Part shown: positions 1 to 8,146 of the stretch, piece after piece | How the letters are laid out: each line of letters begins with the position of its first letter | How positions within the stretch are numbered: the first letter of the stretch is position 1 | From: Marinomonas flavescens | Lineage (GTDB): Bacteria; Pseudomonadota; Gammaproteobacteria; Pseudomonadales; Marinomonadaceae | Reading direction: 5' to 3' | Length of the DNA stretch: 64,000 bases | Assembly (NCBI RefSeq): GCF_004352835.1 | Contig: NZ_SJSB01000002.1 | Span: forward strand, 248,001-312,000 | Notes under the pieces: generated by a model | Databases searched by the model: none | Seen by the model: only the letters and a program-made list of their open reading frames with translations | What the model was told of the DNA's origin: nothing | Made by a program: the position numbers and the translations under genes

Positions 1-545
1 CGGGCTTTGAATAACGCTCGTAGTTCTTGGCGTAGTTCTTCGCGTAGTTTGTAATCTAGGTTAACAAGAGGTTCATCAAATAAAATAATTTGCGAGTCTT
101 TGACGAGTGCACGCGCCATGGCAGTACGTTGTTGTTGACCGCCTGAGAGCTGCAATGGCAAACGATCTAAAAAGGGGTCAATGCGCAGCATTTCTGCGGT
201 TTCACGAACGCGTTTATCAATTTCGTTTTTGGCTATTTTGGCAAGGCGCAGTGGTGACGCGATATTTTCGTAAACAGAGAGGTTTGGGTAATTGATGAAT
301 TGCTGATAAACCATAGAAATATTACGCTCACGAACCGCCATACCGGTCACGTCTACGCCATTCATCAGTATTTTTCCTGTGTTGGGTCTATCTAGACCCG
401 CCATCAATCGCATTAGCGTTGTCTTTCCTGAAAGTGTTCGGCCAAGCAGGACGTTGAAGGAGCCAGGTTCGAGTGTCAGATTGACGTTATCGATCCAAGT
501 TTCACCGTCAACAACGCGAGACACGTTTTGCAGCGTCAAAGACAT
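1..545 (-). CDS. glpS: GlpS-type ABC transporter ATP-binding protein (3' part outside window)
   Basis: This is the N-terminal 181 residues of an ABC ATPase that energises a sugar/polyol importer; the gene runs off the left edge. The Walker A is LLGRTLSGKT, not the usual GxSGxGKST. A Q-loop (VYQQF), the signature LSGGQQQR and a Walker B followed by NLDYKLREELR are also visible. From memory, this loop and the NLDYKLREE segment are typical of GlpS/GlpT ATPases of the glpSTPQV glycerol uptake systems, so glycerol or a related polyol is the likely substrate; this is inferred. ATG at 545 follows an AAGGG stretch. The leader carries a CA motif and a candidate sigma-54 promoter, and the neighbouring activator gene is divergent. 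Confidence 0.75.
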   Translation of the reverse strand, partial: MSLTLQNVSRVVDGETWIDNVNLTLEPGSFNVLLGRTLSGKTTLMRLMAGLDRPNTGKILMNGVDVTGMAVRERNISMVYQQFINYPNLSVYENIASPLRLAKIAKNEIDKRVRETAEMLRIDPFLDRLPLQLSGGQQQRTAMARALVKDSQIILFDEPLVNLDYKLREELRQELRALFKA

Positions 546-561
546 TGTGAGTACCCTTTTT

Positions 562-576
562 TGTTATTGTTGTTGT
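562..576 (-). promoter_or_regulatory. CA-rich Hfq/Crc-type motif in glpS leader
   Basis: On the minus strand the leader reads ACAACAACAATAACA directly before the ribosome-binding region, giving three overlapping AAnAAnAA matches (AACAACAA, AACAATAA, AATAACAA). In Pseudomonas such motifs near the start codon are bound by Hfq with Crc for translational catabolite repression. A crc homologue is encoded at 49036-49812. Function here is inferred. Confidence 0.5.
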
Positions 577-692
577 CGTGCATTTTTCTTTTGTGATGAG
601 ATAGCTTGCTGAAATAAGTTGACGATTAAGGTGTCCACTCAGTGTTTAAGTGAACAAGTGCAGAATCGAACATCGCATCACGCTTACAGTCT

Positions 693-708
693 TACAAATC
701 CCATGCCA
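693..708 (-). promoter_or_regulatory. candidate sigma-54 promoter for the glpS-type operon
   Basis: The minus strand reads TGGCATG-GGAT-TTGTA. This matches the -24/-12 consensus TGGCAYR-N4-TTGCW except for T instead of C in the -12 GC. GG-to-G spacing is correct. It faces the ABC gene, with an mRNA leader of roughly 135 nt, and an AcoR-type sigma-54 activator is encoded divergently at 970. The -12 mismatch lowers certainty. Confidence 0.45.
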
Positions 709-808
709 GCACCAAGAAACTAAATTGTTTTGTTTTTATCTATTTGAATTTTAAGGATTTTATTTTTTTATATGATTAGGTATTTGATTTTTTGTTATGA
801 AATATAAC

Positions 809-859
809 TGTTCATAAGCGTTCAAAGTGTTTACAGTGGATTGAAACAATGAACACTTT
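809..859. promoter_or_regulatory. nested inverted repeats, possible activator binding sites
   Basis: Two interleaved dyads lie between the divergent genes: TGTTCAT (809-815) with ATGAACA (849-855), and AAAGTGTT (824-831) with AACACTTT (852-859). They lie 100-165 bp upstream of the candidate sigma-54 promoter, where enhancer sites for activators of this class usually sit. Assignment to the adjacent activator is inference. The rest of the 546-969 gap is AT-rich and shows no other clear feature. Confidence 0.35.
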
Positions 860-969
860 ATGCACATTAGATACAAAAAATATAACAACGACTCTGTGCA
901 AAATAAAAGTGTCTGTCTAGGCAAATGGATGGCTTATTGCTGTTTCGCCTGAATACTTTGGAGCCATGA

Positions 970-2940
970 ATGGAGAACAAAGAGCAGCAAGAAAAGCAGT
1001 CTCAAGTCGCTTCAGATGAGAACATCTCAAGACAGAATGATGAGCAAAAGCAGAACCATAAAGACCATATTCAGGACTCTTGGTATCGATGTGAACAGTT
1101 CGGGCTGGACCATAGTAGCCGTCCCGATTTTGCAGCGTTACCAAAAGGCACACTAAGTGATTTAGTTGATCAGCATCGAAGTTTACTCGAAACGACTGAA
1201 AATGAAGTGTTGCCTTACTACGAGAATATTTTGAGTAATTCTGCTTGTATGATTGTGTTAGCGGATTGCCAAGGGCACGTGCTTAATACTTGGGGACAAC
1301 CACGTTTTGGTAGAGCGTCCGAACATGGTCTGGTCGGAGGTAACCAATGGAGTGAAATAGGCGTAGGTACGAACGCCATTGGTACTGCGCTAATTACCGG
1401 TGAAGCGATTCAAGTTGGTCGTGATGAACACTTTTTGCGAGCCAATCGTTTTATGGTTGGCTCAGCGTCACCAATTTACAATACTAAAAACGACTTGGTT
1501 GGTGTATTAGATATTTCATCGGATGCTTATCTGCCTCAAGATCATACTTTTGGTATGGTTAAACTCATGTCCTTAAGTGTAGAAAATCGCCTTATATTTT
1601 CGGCGTTTCAACAAGATCATTTCATTGTCACATTTAATACTAACGTGGTCAGTTTAGACAGTCATTGGTCGGGTATTTTAGTACTTGATGAAAGTGGCAC
1701 TATAGTGTCTGCAAATCGTCGTGCAGAAGTGGTATTAGCGAGAGATTTAGGGCTGCTAAATATTAATCAGGTCTTTGATATTGAGATGCGTGAAATTCGC
1801 CATCATCCGCCCAGCTTACCTATTAAACTACGTTCATTAGGGCGTTATCAGTTTTATGTAAAAGTGATCCCTCCGGTGCAACAAATTATGCGGGTGCCTG
1901 ATTTTCGTCAACGGGCAGAATATGTCGCACCTTCTAACCTACTGAAAAAAAATACTAAAGATCTCATCATGACCGAAAAGTCGACTCCTGATAATGTCAT
2001 TCCCTTAGACGAATTACAGCATGGTGACGAAGATGTTGAGCGTTTGGTTCGACAAGCGCATAAGATCATGGAAAAAGATATTCCGATTTTAATTCATGGG
2101 GAAACAGGCGCAGGGAAAGAAATTTTTGTTCGCAGTTTGCATTATCATAGCTCTAGAGCCAGCAGCATGCTGGTGGCGGTAAACTGTGCGGCTATTCCGT
2201 CAGAACTGGTTGAATCTGAACTATTTGGTTATGAAAAAGGCGCCTTTACTGGCGCACAAAATAAAGGTTCTATTGGACTTATTCGACGTGCCCATCGTGG
2301 TACGTTATTTTTGGATGAAATTGGTGAAATGCCAATGGCGGTGCAATCCCGATTATTGCGAGTGCTACAAGAGCGAGTGGTGACGCCGCTGGGTTCTACA
2401 GACACTTATCCGGTGGATATTAAGCTGATATCCGCGACTAACCGCGTGCTAAAAAAAGAAGTCGACGAAGGTCGTTTTCGTCAAGATCTGTATTACAGGA
2501 TTTCTGGATTGAACATAGAACTTCCTGCTTTGCGAGCTCGCAAAGACAAAGCCAAACTAATCCAATATCTGCATAACCGTTTACGCCAAGAGGAGCCGGG
2601 ACCTGAGTTATCGGCAGAGATGCTAGGATTATTGGTTCAGCATCCTTGGCCGGGCAACATGCGCCAACTGATTCATGTGTTGAAAGTTGGTATGGCGATG
2701 GCTGATGAAGAGGTATTGGAGGAATGGCATTTACCAGATGACTTCTTCGATGATATTCATGAAAATAGTCCAGAAGGCTATGAATTACCCGCAACATCGG
2801 ATGGAACTTATGAGTCATTAGAGACTCTGATTCCTCGCTTATTAGTTGAATATAAGGGCAACATTTCGCAAACGGCCAAAGCCGCGAATGTCAGCCGAAA
2901 TACCGTGTATAAATACGCAAAATTAAAAGAAAAAGGCTAG
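970..2940 (+). CDS. AcoR-type sigma-54-dependent transcriptional activator
   Basis: A 656-residue enhancer-binding protein that should activate sigma-54 RNA polymerase. The N-terminal GAF-like sensor (about 60-200) carries the AcoR-style GTNAIGTAL and LVGVLDIS segments. A PAS-like stretch follows (about 230-290). The AAA+ domain (about 345-580) has Walker A GETGAGKE near residue 377 and the sigma-54 contact loop GAFTGA near 425. The Fis-type HTH is at the C-terminus (NISQTAKAANVSRNTVYKYA). GGAG at 960-963 supports the ATG at 970. AcoR activates acetoin catabolism elsewhere, but no acetoin genes are seen; the divergent ABC operon with its candidate sigma-54 promoter is the most likely target. 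The effector is unknown. Confidence 0.85.
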   Translation: MENKEQQEKQSQVASDENISRQNDEQKQNHKDHIQDSWYRCEQFGLDHSSRPDFAALPKGTLSDLVDQHRSLLETTENEVLPYYENILSNSACMIVLADCQGHVLNTWGQPRFGRASEHGLVGGNQWSEIGVGTNAIGTALITGEAIQVGRDEHFLRANRFMVGSASPIYNTKNDLVGVLDISSDAYLPQDHTFGMVKLMSLSVENRLIFSAFQQDHFIVTFNTNVVSLDSHWSGILVLDESGTIVSANRRAEVVLARDLGLLNINQVFDIEMREIRHHPPSLPIKLRSLGRYQFYVKVIPPVQQIMRVPDFRQRAEYVAPSNLLKKNTKDLIMTEKSTPDNVIPLDELQHGDEDVERLVRQAHKIMEKDIPILIHGETGAGKEIFVRSLHYHSSRASSMLVAVNCAAIPSELVESELFGYEKGAFTGAQNKGSIGLIRRAHRGTLFLDEIGEMPMAVQSRLLRVLQERVVTPLGSTDTYPVDIKLISATNRVLKKEVDEGRFRQDLYYRISGLNIELPALRARKDKAKLIQYLHNRLRQEEPGPELSAEMLGLLVQHPWPGNMRQLIHVLKVGMAMADEEVLEEWHLPDDFFDDIHENSPEGYELPATSDGTYESLETLIPRLLVEYKGNISQTAKAANVSRNTVYKYAKLKEKG

Positions 2941-2984
2941 GTTTATCTTTAGCTGAATCTACATGCTAAGGAGCATATCTGATT

Positions 2985-3509
2985 ATGATATACAAAGTGT
3001 TAAGTGGTTTATTATTTACCTTGTTATTATCTGCCTGCGCTTATCAGGGGGGTGAGAAAGGAGGTCATCAGGAGATGGTGAGTCTTCCTTTGCTCAAAGC
3101 TTGGCATAATGGAGAGACGGTTTTCTATATTACGACGGATGTATCGGATCGTGCGCTTGCTAAAGCCGAAAATGCAAATTACGCGCCTCGTTTAGCGGAT
3201 GCTGTGCCTAATTACCCTAAACCACCTAGAGTTAAAACTGTTTTAGAACGTGTTTACGCATTCCCTAATGGTGAGCAAGATCGCAATGTATTTGCGTCTG
3301 TCCCTACTCCAGTCGGCTACCAAAGTGAGAACAGTCATTATTCGCCATTGTGGCTTATGTACGTGGTGGCGTGGAAAGAGGAATCTACGGCATATGATTT
3401 GACCTCAGAAGAGGCTATTTTAGATGCAGAAGATCAAGGTTTAGTGACGATTACACGCACCAATATAGTGGTAAATTGCCCAGTAGTAACTAAGCCTAAA
3501 GGATATTAA
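2985..3509 (+). CDS. uncharacterised lipoprotein
   Basis: A 174-residue protein with a short signal peptide ending in the lipobox LLSAC (Cys about 18), so it should be lipid-anchored in the envelope. The mature part contains an SPLWLMYVVAWKEE stretch and a C-terminal VVNCPVV motif, a pattern I associate loosely with the uncharacterised DUF7482-like family. No catalytic motif is evident. TAAGGAG at 2967-2973 supports the start. It lies 44 bp after the sigma-54 activator and may be co-transcribed with it. Function unknown. Confidence 0.7.
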   Translation: MIYKVLSGLLFTLLLSACAYQGGEKGGHQEMVSLPLLKAWHNGETVFYITTDVSDRALAKAENANYAPRLADAVPNYPKPPRVKTVLERVYAFPNGEQDRNVFASVPTPVGYQSENSHYSPLWLMYVVAWKEESTAYDLTSEEAILDAEDQGLVTITRTNIVVNCPVVTKPKGY

Positions 3510-3661
3510 TAATTAGGCGCGCAATGGCGGAAAAAACTCTAATGTGTTGGCGTTCGATTTTTATCGCGTTTAGTTTTACCGAACAGAATATTTAGATTTT
3601 ACGTCTGCATTATTTTCTTTAAGATCTATTTATTCATAAGGGCTGATGTAGGAAATAAGCT

Positions 3662-4630
3662 ATGCTAAAAAGAACTCGTTATATACTTTCTTTTGCGCCA
3701 ACACCAATGGCAGGCCTTGCTCTTGGCATTGCTAGTCTAGGTTGTAGCTGGACCTATTTAAGCTGGGTTCCTTCTTCGGTGAAATATATTACTGCCCTGA
3801 TAGGGGCAATGTTATTGCTTTTATTATTGGGTAAATTTGTATTACAGCCATCACTCTTAAGTAAAGATTTAAAACATCCTGTTGTCGGCAGTGTGGTTCC
3901 AGCGTTTGCTATGGCGTTAATGATGATTACCATTTCTCTTGAGGATTTTATGCCGAAACTGGGGATTGGATTATGGCTAATTGCTATTGCACTGCATGTG
4001 TTATTTCTAGTGACGTTTATTTACCATAGGTGCAAAAGTTTTACGATAACTGACATGGTGCCAAGTTGGTTTGTGCCATCAGTGGGTATTATTGTGGCTG
4101 CAATCAGCTGCCCTTCTGCTTTTTTTCAGCCTTTTGCGGTAGGGGTTTTATGGTTTGGTATTGTTTTCTATCTGATGTTACTGCCTGTCATGATTTATCG
4201 TCTAGCATGTTGTGGGACCTTACCGGACCAGGCAAAACCAACTTTTGTTATTTTAGCGGCACCAGCGAGTATTTGTTTGGCAGGGTATCTAACGGTCATT
4301 GACGATCCTTCTAAAAGTGTCGTTGTCGCGCTACTTGTAACAGCCTTGATTAAAACGGCTGTGATTTACCGGTTTGGATTACGCCTAATGAGCCTTCCTT
4401 TTAGCCCGGGTTATGCTGCGTTTACCTTTCCTTTGGCCGTGGGCGCCACCGCACTTTTTAAAGTGCAAGAGCAGTGCATTATATGGGGAGTAAGCAATGT
4501 TCTTGTTCATTTGTTAGGCGTGCTTGCTGTCGTTGAATTGTTTATCGCGTCTTTAGTTGTGCTGTATGTCGTATTTCGATATGTCTATTACTACGCGATT
4601 ACTTTACGCCGGGAGTTAGCCTTTGCTTGA
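3662..4630 (+). CDS. TDT/SLAC1-family (TehA-like) transporter
   Basis: A 322-residue, very hydrophobic protein with about ten predicted membrane helices, the fold of the tellurite-resistance/dicarboxylate transporter family (TehA, Mae1, SLAC1 anion channels). The N-terminal FAPTPMAGLALGIASLG segment and the C-terminal PFSPGYAAFTFPLAVGATAL segment are the recognisable family blocks. The substrate cannot be told from sequence: anions such as C4-dicarboxylate, sulfite or nitrate are possible, and tellurite resistance is often only a side effect. It starts after an AGGAA ribosome-binding site and stands alone between a lipoprotein gene and a pterin dehydratase gene. Confidence 0.75.
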   Translation: MLKRTRYILSFAPTPMAGLALGIASLGCSWTYLSWVPSSVKYITALIGAMLLLLLLGKFVLQPSLLSKDLKHPVVGSVVPAFAMALMMITISLEDFMPKLGIGLWLIAIALHVLFLVTFIYHRCKSFTITDMVPSWFVPSVGIIVAAISCPSAFFQPFAVGVLWFGIVFYLMLLPVMIYRLACCGTLPDQAKPTFVILAAPASICLAGYLTVIDDPSKSVVVALLVTALIKTAVIYRFGLRLMSLPFSPGYAAFTFPLAVGATALFKVQEQCIIWGVSNVLVHLLGVLAVVELFIASLVVLYVVFRYVYYYAITLRRELAFA

Positions 4631-4682
4631 TGCGAAAAGTGGACTACTATTTAATGATTAGTTAGATAAATAGGGGGATGCT

Positions 4683-4985
4683 ATGACAGTACAAAAGCTT
4701 AGTGAACTCGGTATTTCAAATGCGCTTAAATTATTGAACAGTGAGACTGTGTCTCCTTGGGTTATTAAAGACGGGAAACTCACAAAACTCTTTCAATTCA
4801 AAGACTTTCAGCATGCGTTTGGTTTTATGACGATGAGTGCTCTGTATTTCGAAAAGAAAAACCATCATCCAGAATGGTCCAATACCTATAATAAGGTCAA
4901 CGTTCAATTAACCACGCATGAAGCGGGTGGTGTGTCTGAAAAAGATTTTAATTTGGCGAAGCGAATGGACCGTTTTGCTGGTTAG
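4683..4985 (+). CDS. phhB: 4a-hydroxytetrahydrobiopterin dehydratase
   Basis: A 100-residue protein of the PCD/DCoH family. It dehydrates 4a-hydroxytetrahydropterin so the cofactor of phenylalanine hydroxylase can be recycled. The core motif KKNHHPEW (about 59-66), followed by [24 protein letters not shown], contains the histidines and aspartate used in catalysis. Length and order fit the family. AGGGGG just upstream supports the start. No phenylalanine hydroxylase gene (phhA) is next to it here, so the partner must be elsewhere, or the protein serves another pterin enzyme. Confidence 0.88.
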   Translation: MTVQKLSELGISNALKLLNSETVSPWVIKDGKLTKLFQFKDFQHAFGFMTMSALYFEKKNHHPEWSNTYNKVNVQLTTHEAGGVSEKDFNLAKRMDRFAG

Positions 4986-5011
4986 TTTCCTTTGTCTTTG
5001 GGGTGTCGCTG

Positions 5012-5497
5012 TTACCTTGCTTTAGACGAAATAGCGACAAGCCCTACTTTTAGACCGAATGGATGAAATACCTTATTTACCACCTCTGCACTGTAGTTGC
5101 CTTTGTTGTTCTCATTTTCTGATAAGGTTTTTCGAGACACTCCCACGAGCTGCGCGTAATCCTCTTGTTTTAAGCCAAGCACTCGAATGCGTAGCATTTT
5201 CAACGCTTCTCCTTGAGATAGTTCACCTTCCATCATGCGACTAATGATGTCTTGCATCGTCTGGCGTTTATCTGCCCTTTCAAGTGGTTGAGAGTTTTTG
5301 GAAGCACGGTTTTTGATAGTGTCTTCTTGTGGTAGCGACTTAGGTTGTGCTTTCTGCTCAGATAGTGCCGTTTTGCTACTTAACTCTTGCTCTGTTTTCG
5401 ACGTTCGTTTTTTCGATTTTTTTGAGGTTTTGTGTTTTATCTTATGCGCTTTACTGGGATAGATACTTTCGATCTGGCCTTTCATTTTCATTTTCAT
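5012..5497 (-). CDS. XRE-type HTH protein with long basic linker
   Basis: A 161-residue DNA-binding protein. The C-terminal about 65 residues form a Cro/C1-type helix-turn-helix (LKQEDYAQLVGVSRKTLSE), preceded by a helix with ALKMLRIRVLGL. The N-terminal about 90 residues are low-complexity and rich in Lys, Ser and Gln (for example KIKHKTSKKSKKRTSK) and are probably disordered. A longer reading starts at 5557, but ATG 5497 gives the lysine-rich start without an unlikely N-terminal tail; ATGs at 5491 and 5485 are also possible. It stands alone, with no toxin or phage genes beside it. Target unknown. Confidence 0.65.
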   Translation of the reverse strand: MKMKMKGQIESIYPSKAHKIKHKTSKKSKKRTSKTEQELSSKTALSEQKAQPKSLPQEDTIKNRASKNSQPLERADKRQTMQDIISRMMEGELSQGEALKMLRIRVLGLKQEDYAQLVGVSRKTLSENENNKGNYSAEVVNKVFHPFGLKVGLVAISSKAR

Positions 5498-5667
5498 GAT
5501 TTTTGCCTTTAATGCGATTCCTTTAATATAAGAGAATCCAACGATAGTATTAAGCATAGACCATTATTGTTTCATATTTGTTTCAATAAATAGTTTTTAT
5601 TGTGTATTAAACGTAACAAATGACAATGAAAGGCCATTTAAAGGTGTTTTGTTCGTTCACTGCGGTA

Positions 5668-5700
5668 CAAAAAGCCTGCTCAAAGAGATGAACAGGCTTT
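5668..5700 (-). terminator. intrinsic terminator of the ethanolamine permease gene
   Basis: AAAGCCTG (5671-5678) pairs with CAGGCTTT (5693-5700) and is followed on the minus strand by a T-run. It lies just after the permease stop codon. Confidence 0.8.
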
Positions 5701-5732
5701 CTAGATAGTTAAAAAATTGAGTAGCTAGAAAA

Positions 5733-7136
5733 TTAAGGAGTTGTTAAATCAGCTTCAGCTTCAGCTAACATATTGAACTCTTCTTCAGGTGTTTTTGCGA
5801 CAAGATGGTTTTTACTGTAGAAGAAGTAATAGGCTGCACCTATAGCGAATAAAACTAACGTATAGCCGAACGCTCTAGGGTCATACGCATACACACCAGA
5901 CAGAGCCAGCAAAGATAAAGAAAAGGCAATTGATGAGGTAAAAATACCGCCGGGAGTTTTATATGGACGATGCATGTTTGGTTGCTTGATTCGTAGCAAA
6001 ATGTGACTTAGTGCCATTAAGGCATAAGAAACGGTCGCACCCACTACGGCCATAGCTAGTATCAAGTCGCCTTCTCCTGTTAAAGAGGCAATAAATCCTA
6101 AAATACCAGGTACGATCAAAGCACGAGCAGGGACTTTACGTTTGTTCGTAACAGATAAGCTTTGAGGAATATAGCCCGCGCGCGATAAGGCAAATACTAA
6201 GCGACTATAGCCATAAATAATTGAGAAAAAAGAAGCGATTAGGCCAGCAAGCCCAAGTATATTTACAGTGGTTCCTAATGAGTTATAGCCAGCGAAATTT
6301 AATGCATCAATTAAGGGAACAGAGCTCTTTCCAATTACATCTGCACCAGCTGCACCAGCGAGTAAGAAGACGACCAATAAGGCCGTGAACAGCAAGAAGA
6401 TCATAGCTCCAATAATACCTTTAGGCACATCTTTCGCAGGGTCTTTTGCTTCTTCTGCAGCTAAGGGAACACCTTCAACGGCTAAGAATAACCACATTCC
6501 AAACGGCAGAGCAGCCCATACACCATGCCAACCCATTGGTAAAAACTCTGTTGCACCAGCGGCATCGGTGACTGCAATATCAAATAAACGGCTAGTATCG
6601 AAATGCCCAACCAATGCGACTGCTGTAGCGAGAATCGCAATGACAGCCAAACTACTGATAATCATCATGACTTTTAATGCTTCACCAGCACCAGCTAAGT
6701 GGATGCCGATAAAAACAAGATAAAATGCTGCGTAGACCCAAGGGCCATTAAACCCAAGTAAGGCTTCAACCGCAGAGCCAATAAAAATCACAATAGCCGC
6801 AGGAGCAAGAGCATACTCAATAAGTACAGCTAAGCCTGTTAAGAAACCACCGGTTGGCCCCATCGCTTGACGCGCAAAACTATAACCACCTCCAGCAGCA
6901 GGAATGGCCGCAGACATTTCTGCTAATGATAAAACCAGAGTGAAATACATGACGGCCATTAGTAAAGCAGCAATAGCAAAGCCACCCCACCCAGCTTCAG
7001 CAATACCAAAGTTCCAACCTGCAAAATCGCCAGAAATAACGTATGAGACACCTAAGCCCGCTAGCAAAATCCAGCCTGCTGAGCCTCGTTTTAGTTGGCG
7101 TTTTGCCAAGTACTCTTTATCTAATTGTTCAGACAT
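5733..7136 (-). CDS. eat: ethanolamine permease (APC superfamily)
   Basis: A 467-residue, 12-helix amino acid/polyamine/organocation transporter that brings ethanolamine into the cell. The N-terminal block YVISGDFAGWNFGIAEAGWG and the IPAAGGGYSFARQAMG segment are characteristic of the ethanolamine permease branch of the family. AAGGA precedes ATG 7136. It lies 107 bp downstream of eutC on the same strand, so it supplies the substrate for the ammonia-lyase encoded upstream. No microcompartment shell genes are present. Confidence 0.88.
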   Translation of the reverse strand: MSEQLDKEYLAKRQLKRGSAGWILLAGLGVSYVISGDFAGWNFGIAEAGWGGFAIAALLMAVMYFTLVLSLAEMSAAIPAAGGGYSFARQAMGPTGGFLTGLAVLIEYALAPAAIVIFIGSAVEALLGFNGPWVYAAFYLVFIGIHLAGAGEALKVMMIISSLAVIAILATAVALVGHFDTSRLFDIAVTDAAGATEFLPMGWHGVWAALPFGMWLFLAVEGVPLAAEEAKDPAKDVPKGIIGAMIFLLFTALLVVFLLAGAAGADVIGKSSVPLIDALNFAGYNSLGTTVNILGLAGLIASFFSIIYGYSRLVFALSRAGYIPQSLSVTNKRKVPARALIVPGILGFIASLTGEGDLILAMAVVGATVSYALMALSHILLRIKQPNMHRPYKTPGGIFTSSIAFSLSLLALSGVYAYDPRAFGYTLVLFAIGAAYYFFYSKNHLVAKTPEEEFNMLAEAEADLTTP

Positions 7137-7243
7137 AAGTATTCCTTTATTTCAGAATGTTAAAAGTCATTTGTGATGTTCTAACGCTGTACACGTTTTT
7201 TTTAGATATTTTTGAGCATTTCGAATGCTGGGTTAACAGCGCT

Positions 7244-8146
7244 CTATTTGGATACGAGAAAGTTGGTTGTTTCTTTATTGTCTAATACGAGTTCGTCATC
7301 GGAGCGGTCTTTTAGTTTCACGCCTGATAGCTTCAGATTTCTGGCTTCTGTGAGTAGGTAATAGGCTTTTCTGGCCGCCTCTTGGTATTTCAAACCGGCA
7401 GGGCGAACATTCGAAATACAGTTACGATACGCGTCTGTGTAGCCCACTTTGCCATCCCACGTCAGGTAAAGCCCTAGACTGTCAGGAGAGCTTAACCCTG
7501 GACGTTCACCGACTAACACCAACACGCACTTTGCGTTTAAGCGTTGGCAGATATCATCTCCAATGGCAACGCGCCCTTGTTCTACTAAGCAAATGGGCGC
7601 TAGAGTCCAGCAGTCATCGGATGACAGTGTCTCTGCGGCGGTATTTTTCACTGGAAGTTTTTCAAACAAAGCTGTCAAAAAAGGCAAGGTATTTTGTTCT
7701 ACCGCGAGAGCGGATAAGCCATCTACCACGGCAATAGCAAGGTCATAGCCCTGTGGGTTGTCTGCTCTATGAGTATCAAGTAGGTCGGCTGAGGCTGTGT
7801 CCAATAAACGGCCATAATCTGGTCGCTGCAAATAAGTTGCGCGATCTATTGCTCGGCTGTGTAAGTGCAAGGGGGCGCGGCTCGGCGACCAAGGTTGTTG
7901 CTTGAGCTGATTGTCTAGGTTGGCTAGATCGAGTGGTGTATGCACCGCATCAATGGCTTGTGCATGGGCCAGCTGAAAAGCCAGCAGATGCTTGGTTGGC
8001 ACACTGATCCCTGCGCGACCGAGACCGACCCTGGCATCGGTAAAAGCGTTAAGCTTACTCCATGCATTTGTGGTGACCGCCTCCATGGGCTCATTGTGAG
8101 GATGGGTGGGGCTGAGATGAGGTTTATTATGGTCTGGCTTGTCCAT
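7244..8146 (-). CDS. eutC: ethanolamine ammonia-lyase small subunit
   Basis: The 300-residue small subunit of the adenosylcobalamin-dependent enzyme that splits ethanolamine into acetaldehyde and ammonia. The family block GERPGLSSPDSLGLYLTW and the C-terminal SNVRPAGLKYQEAARKAYYLL are clear. The first about 45 residues are a variable extension. Its ATG overlaps the eutB stop codon (TGATG) with GGAGG upstream, so translation of the two subunits is coupled. The reactivase eutA and aldehyde dehydrogenase genes are not in the window. Confidence 0.93.
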   Translation of the reverse strand: MDKPDHNKPHLSPTHPHNEPMEAVTTNAWSKLNAFTDARVGLGRAGISVPTKHLLAFQLAHAQAIDAVHTPLDLANLDNQLKQQPWSPSRAPLHLHSRAIDRATYLQRPDYGRLLDTASADLLDTHRADNPQGYDLAIAVVDGLSALAVEQNTLPFLTALFEKLPVKNTAAETLSSDDCWTLAPICLVEQGRVAIGDDICQRLNAKCVLVLVGERPGLSSPDSLGLYLTWDGKVGYTDAYRNCISNVRPAGLKYQEAARKAYYLLTEARNLKLSGVKLKDRSDDELVLDNKETTNFLVSK

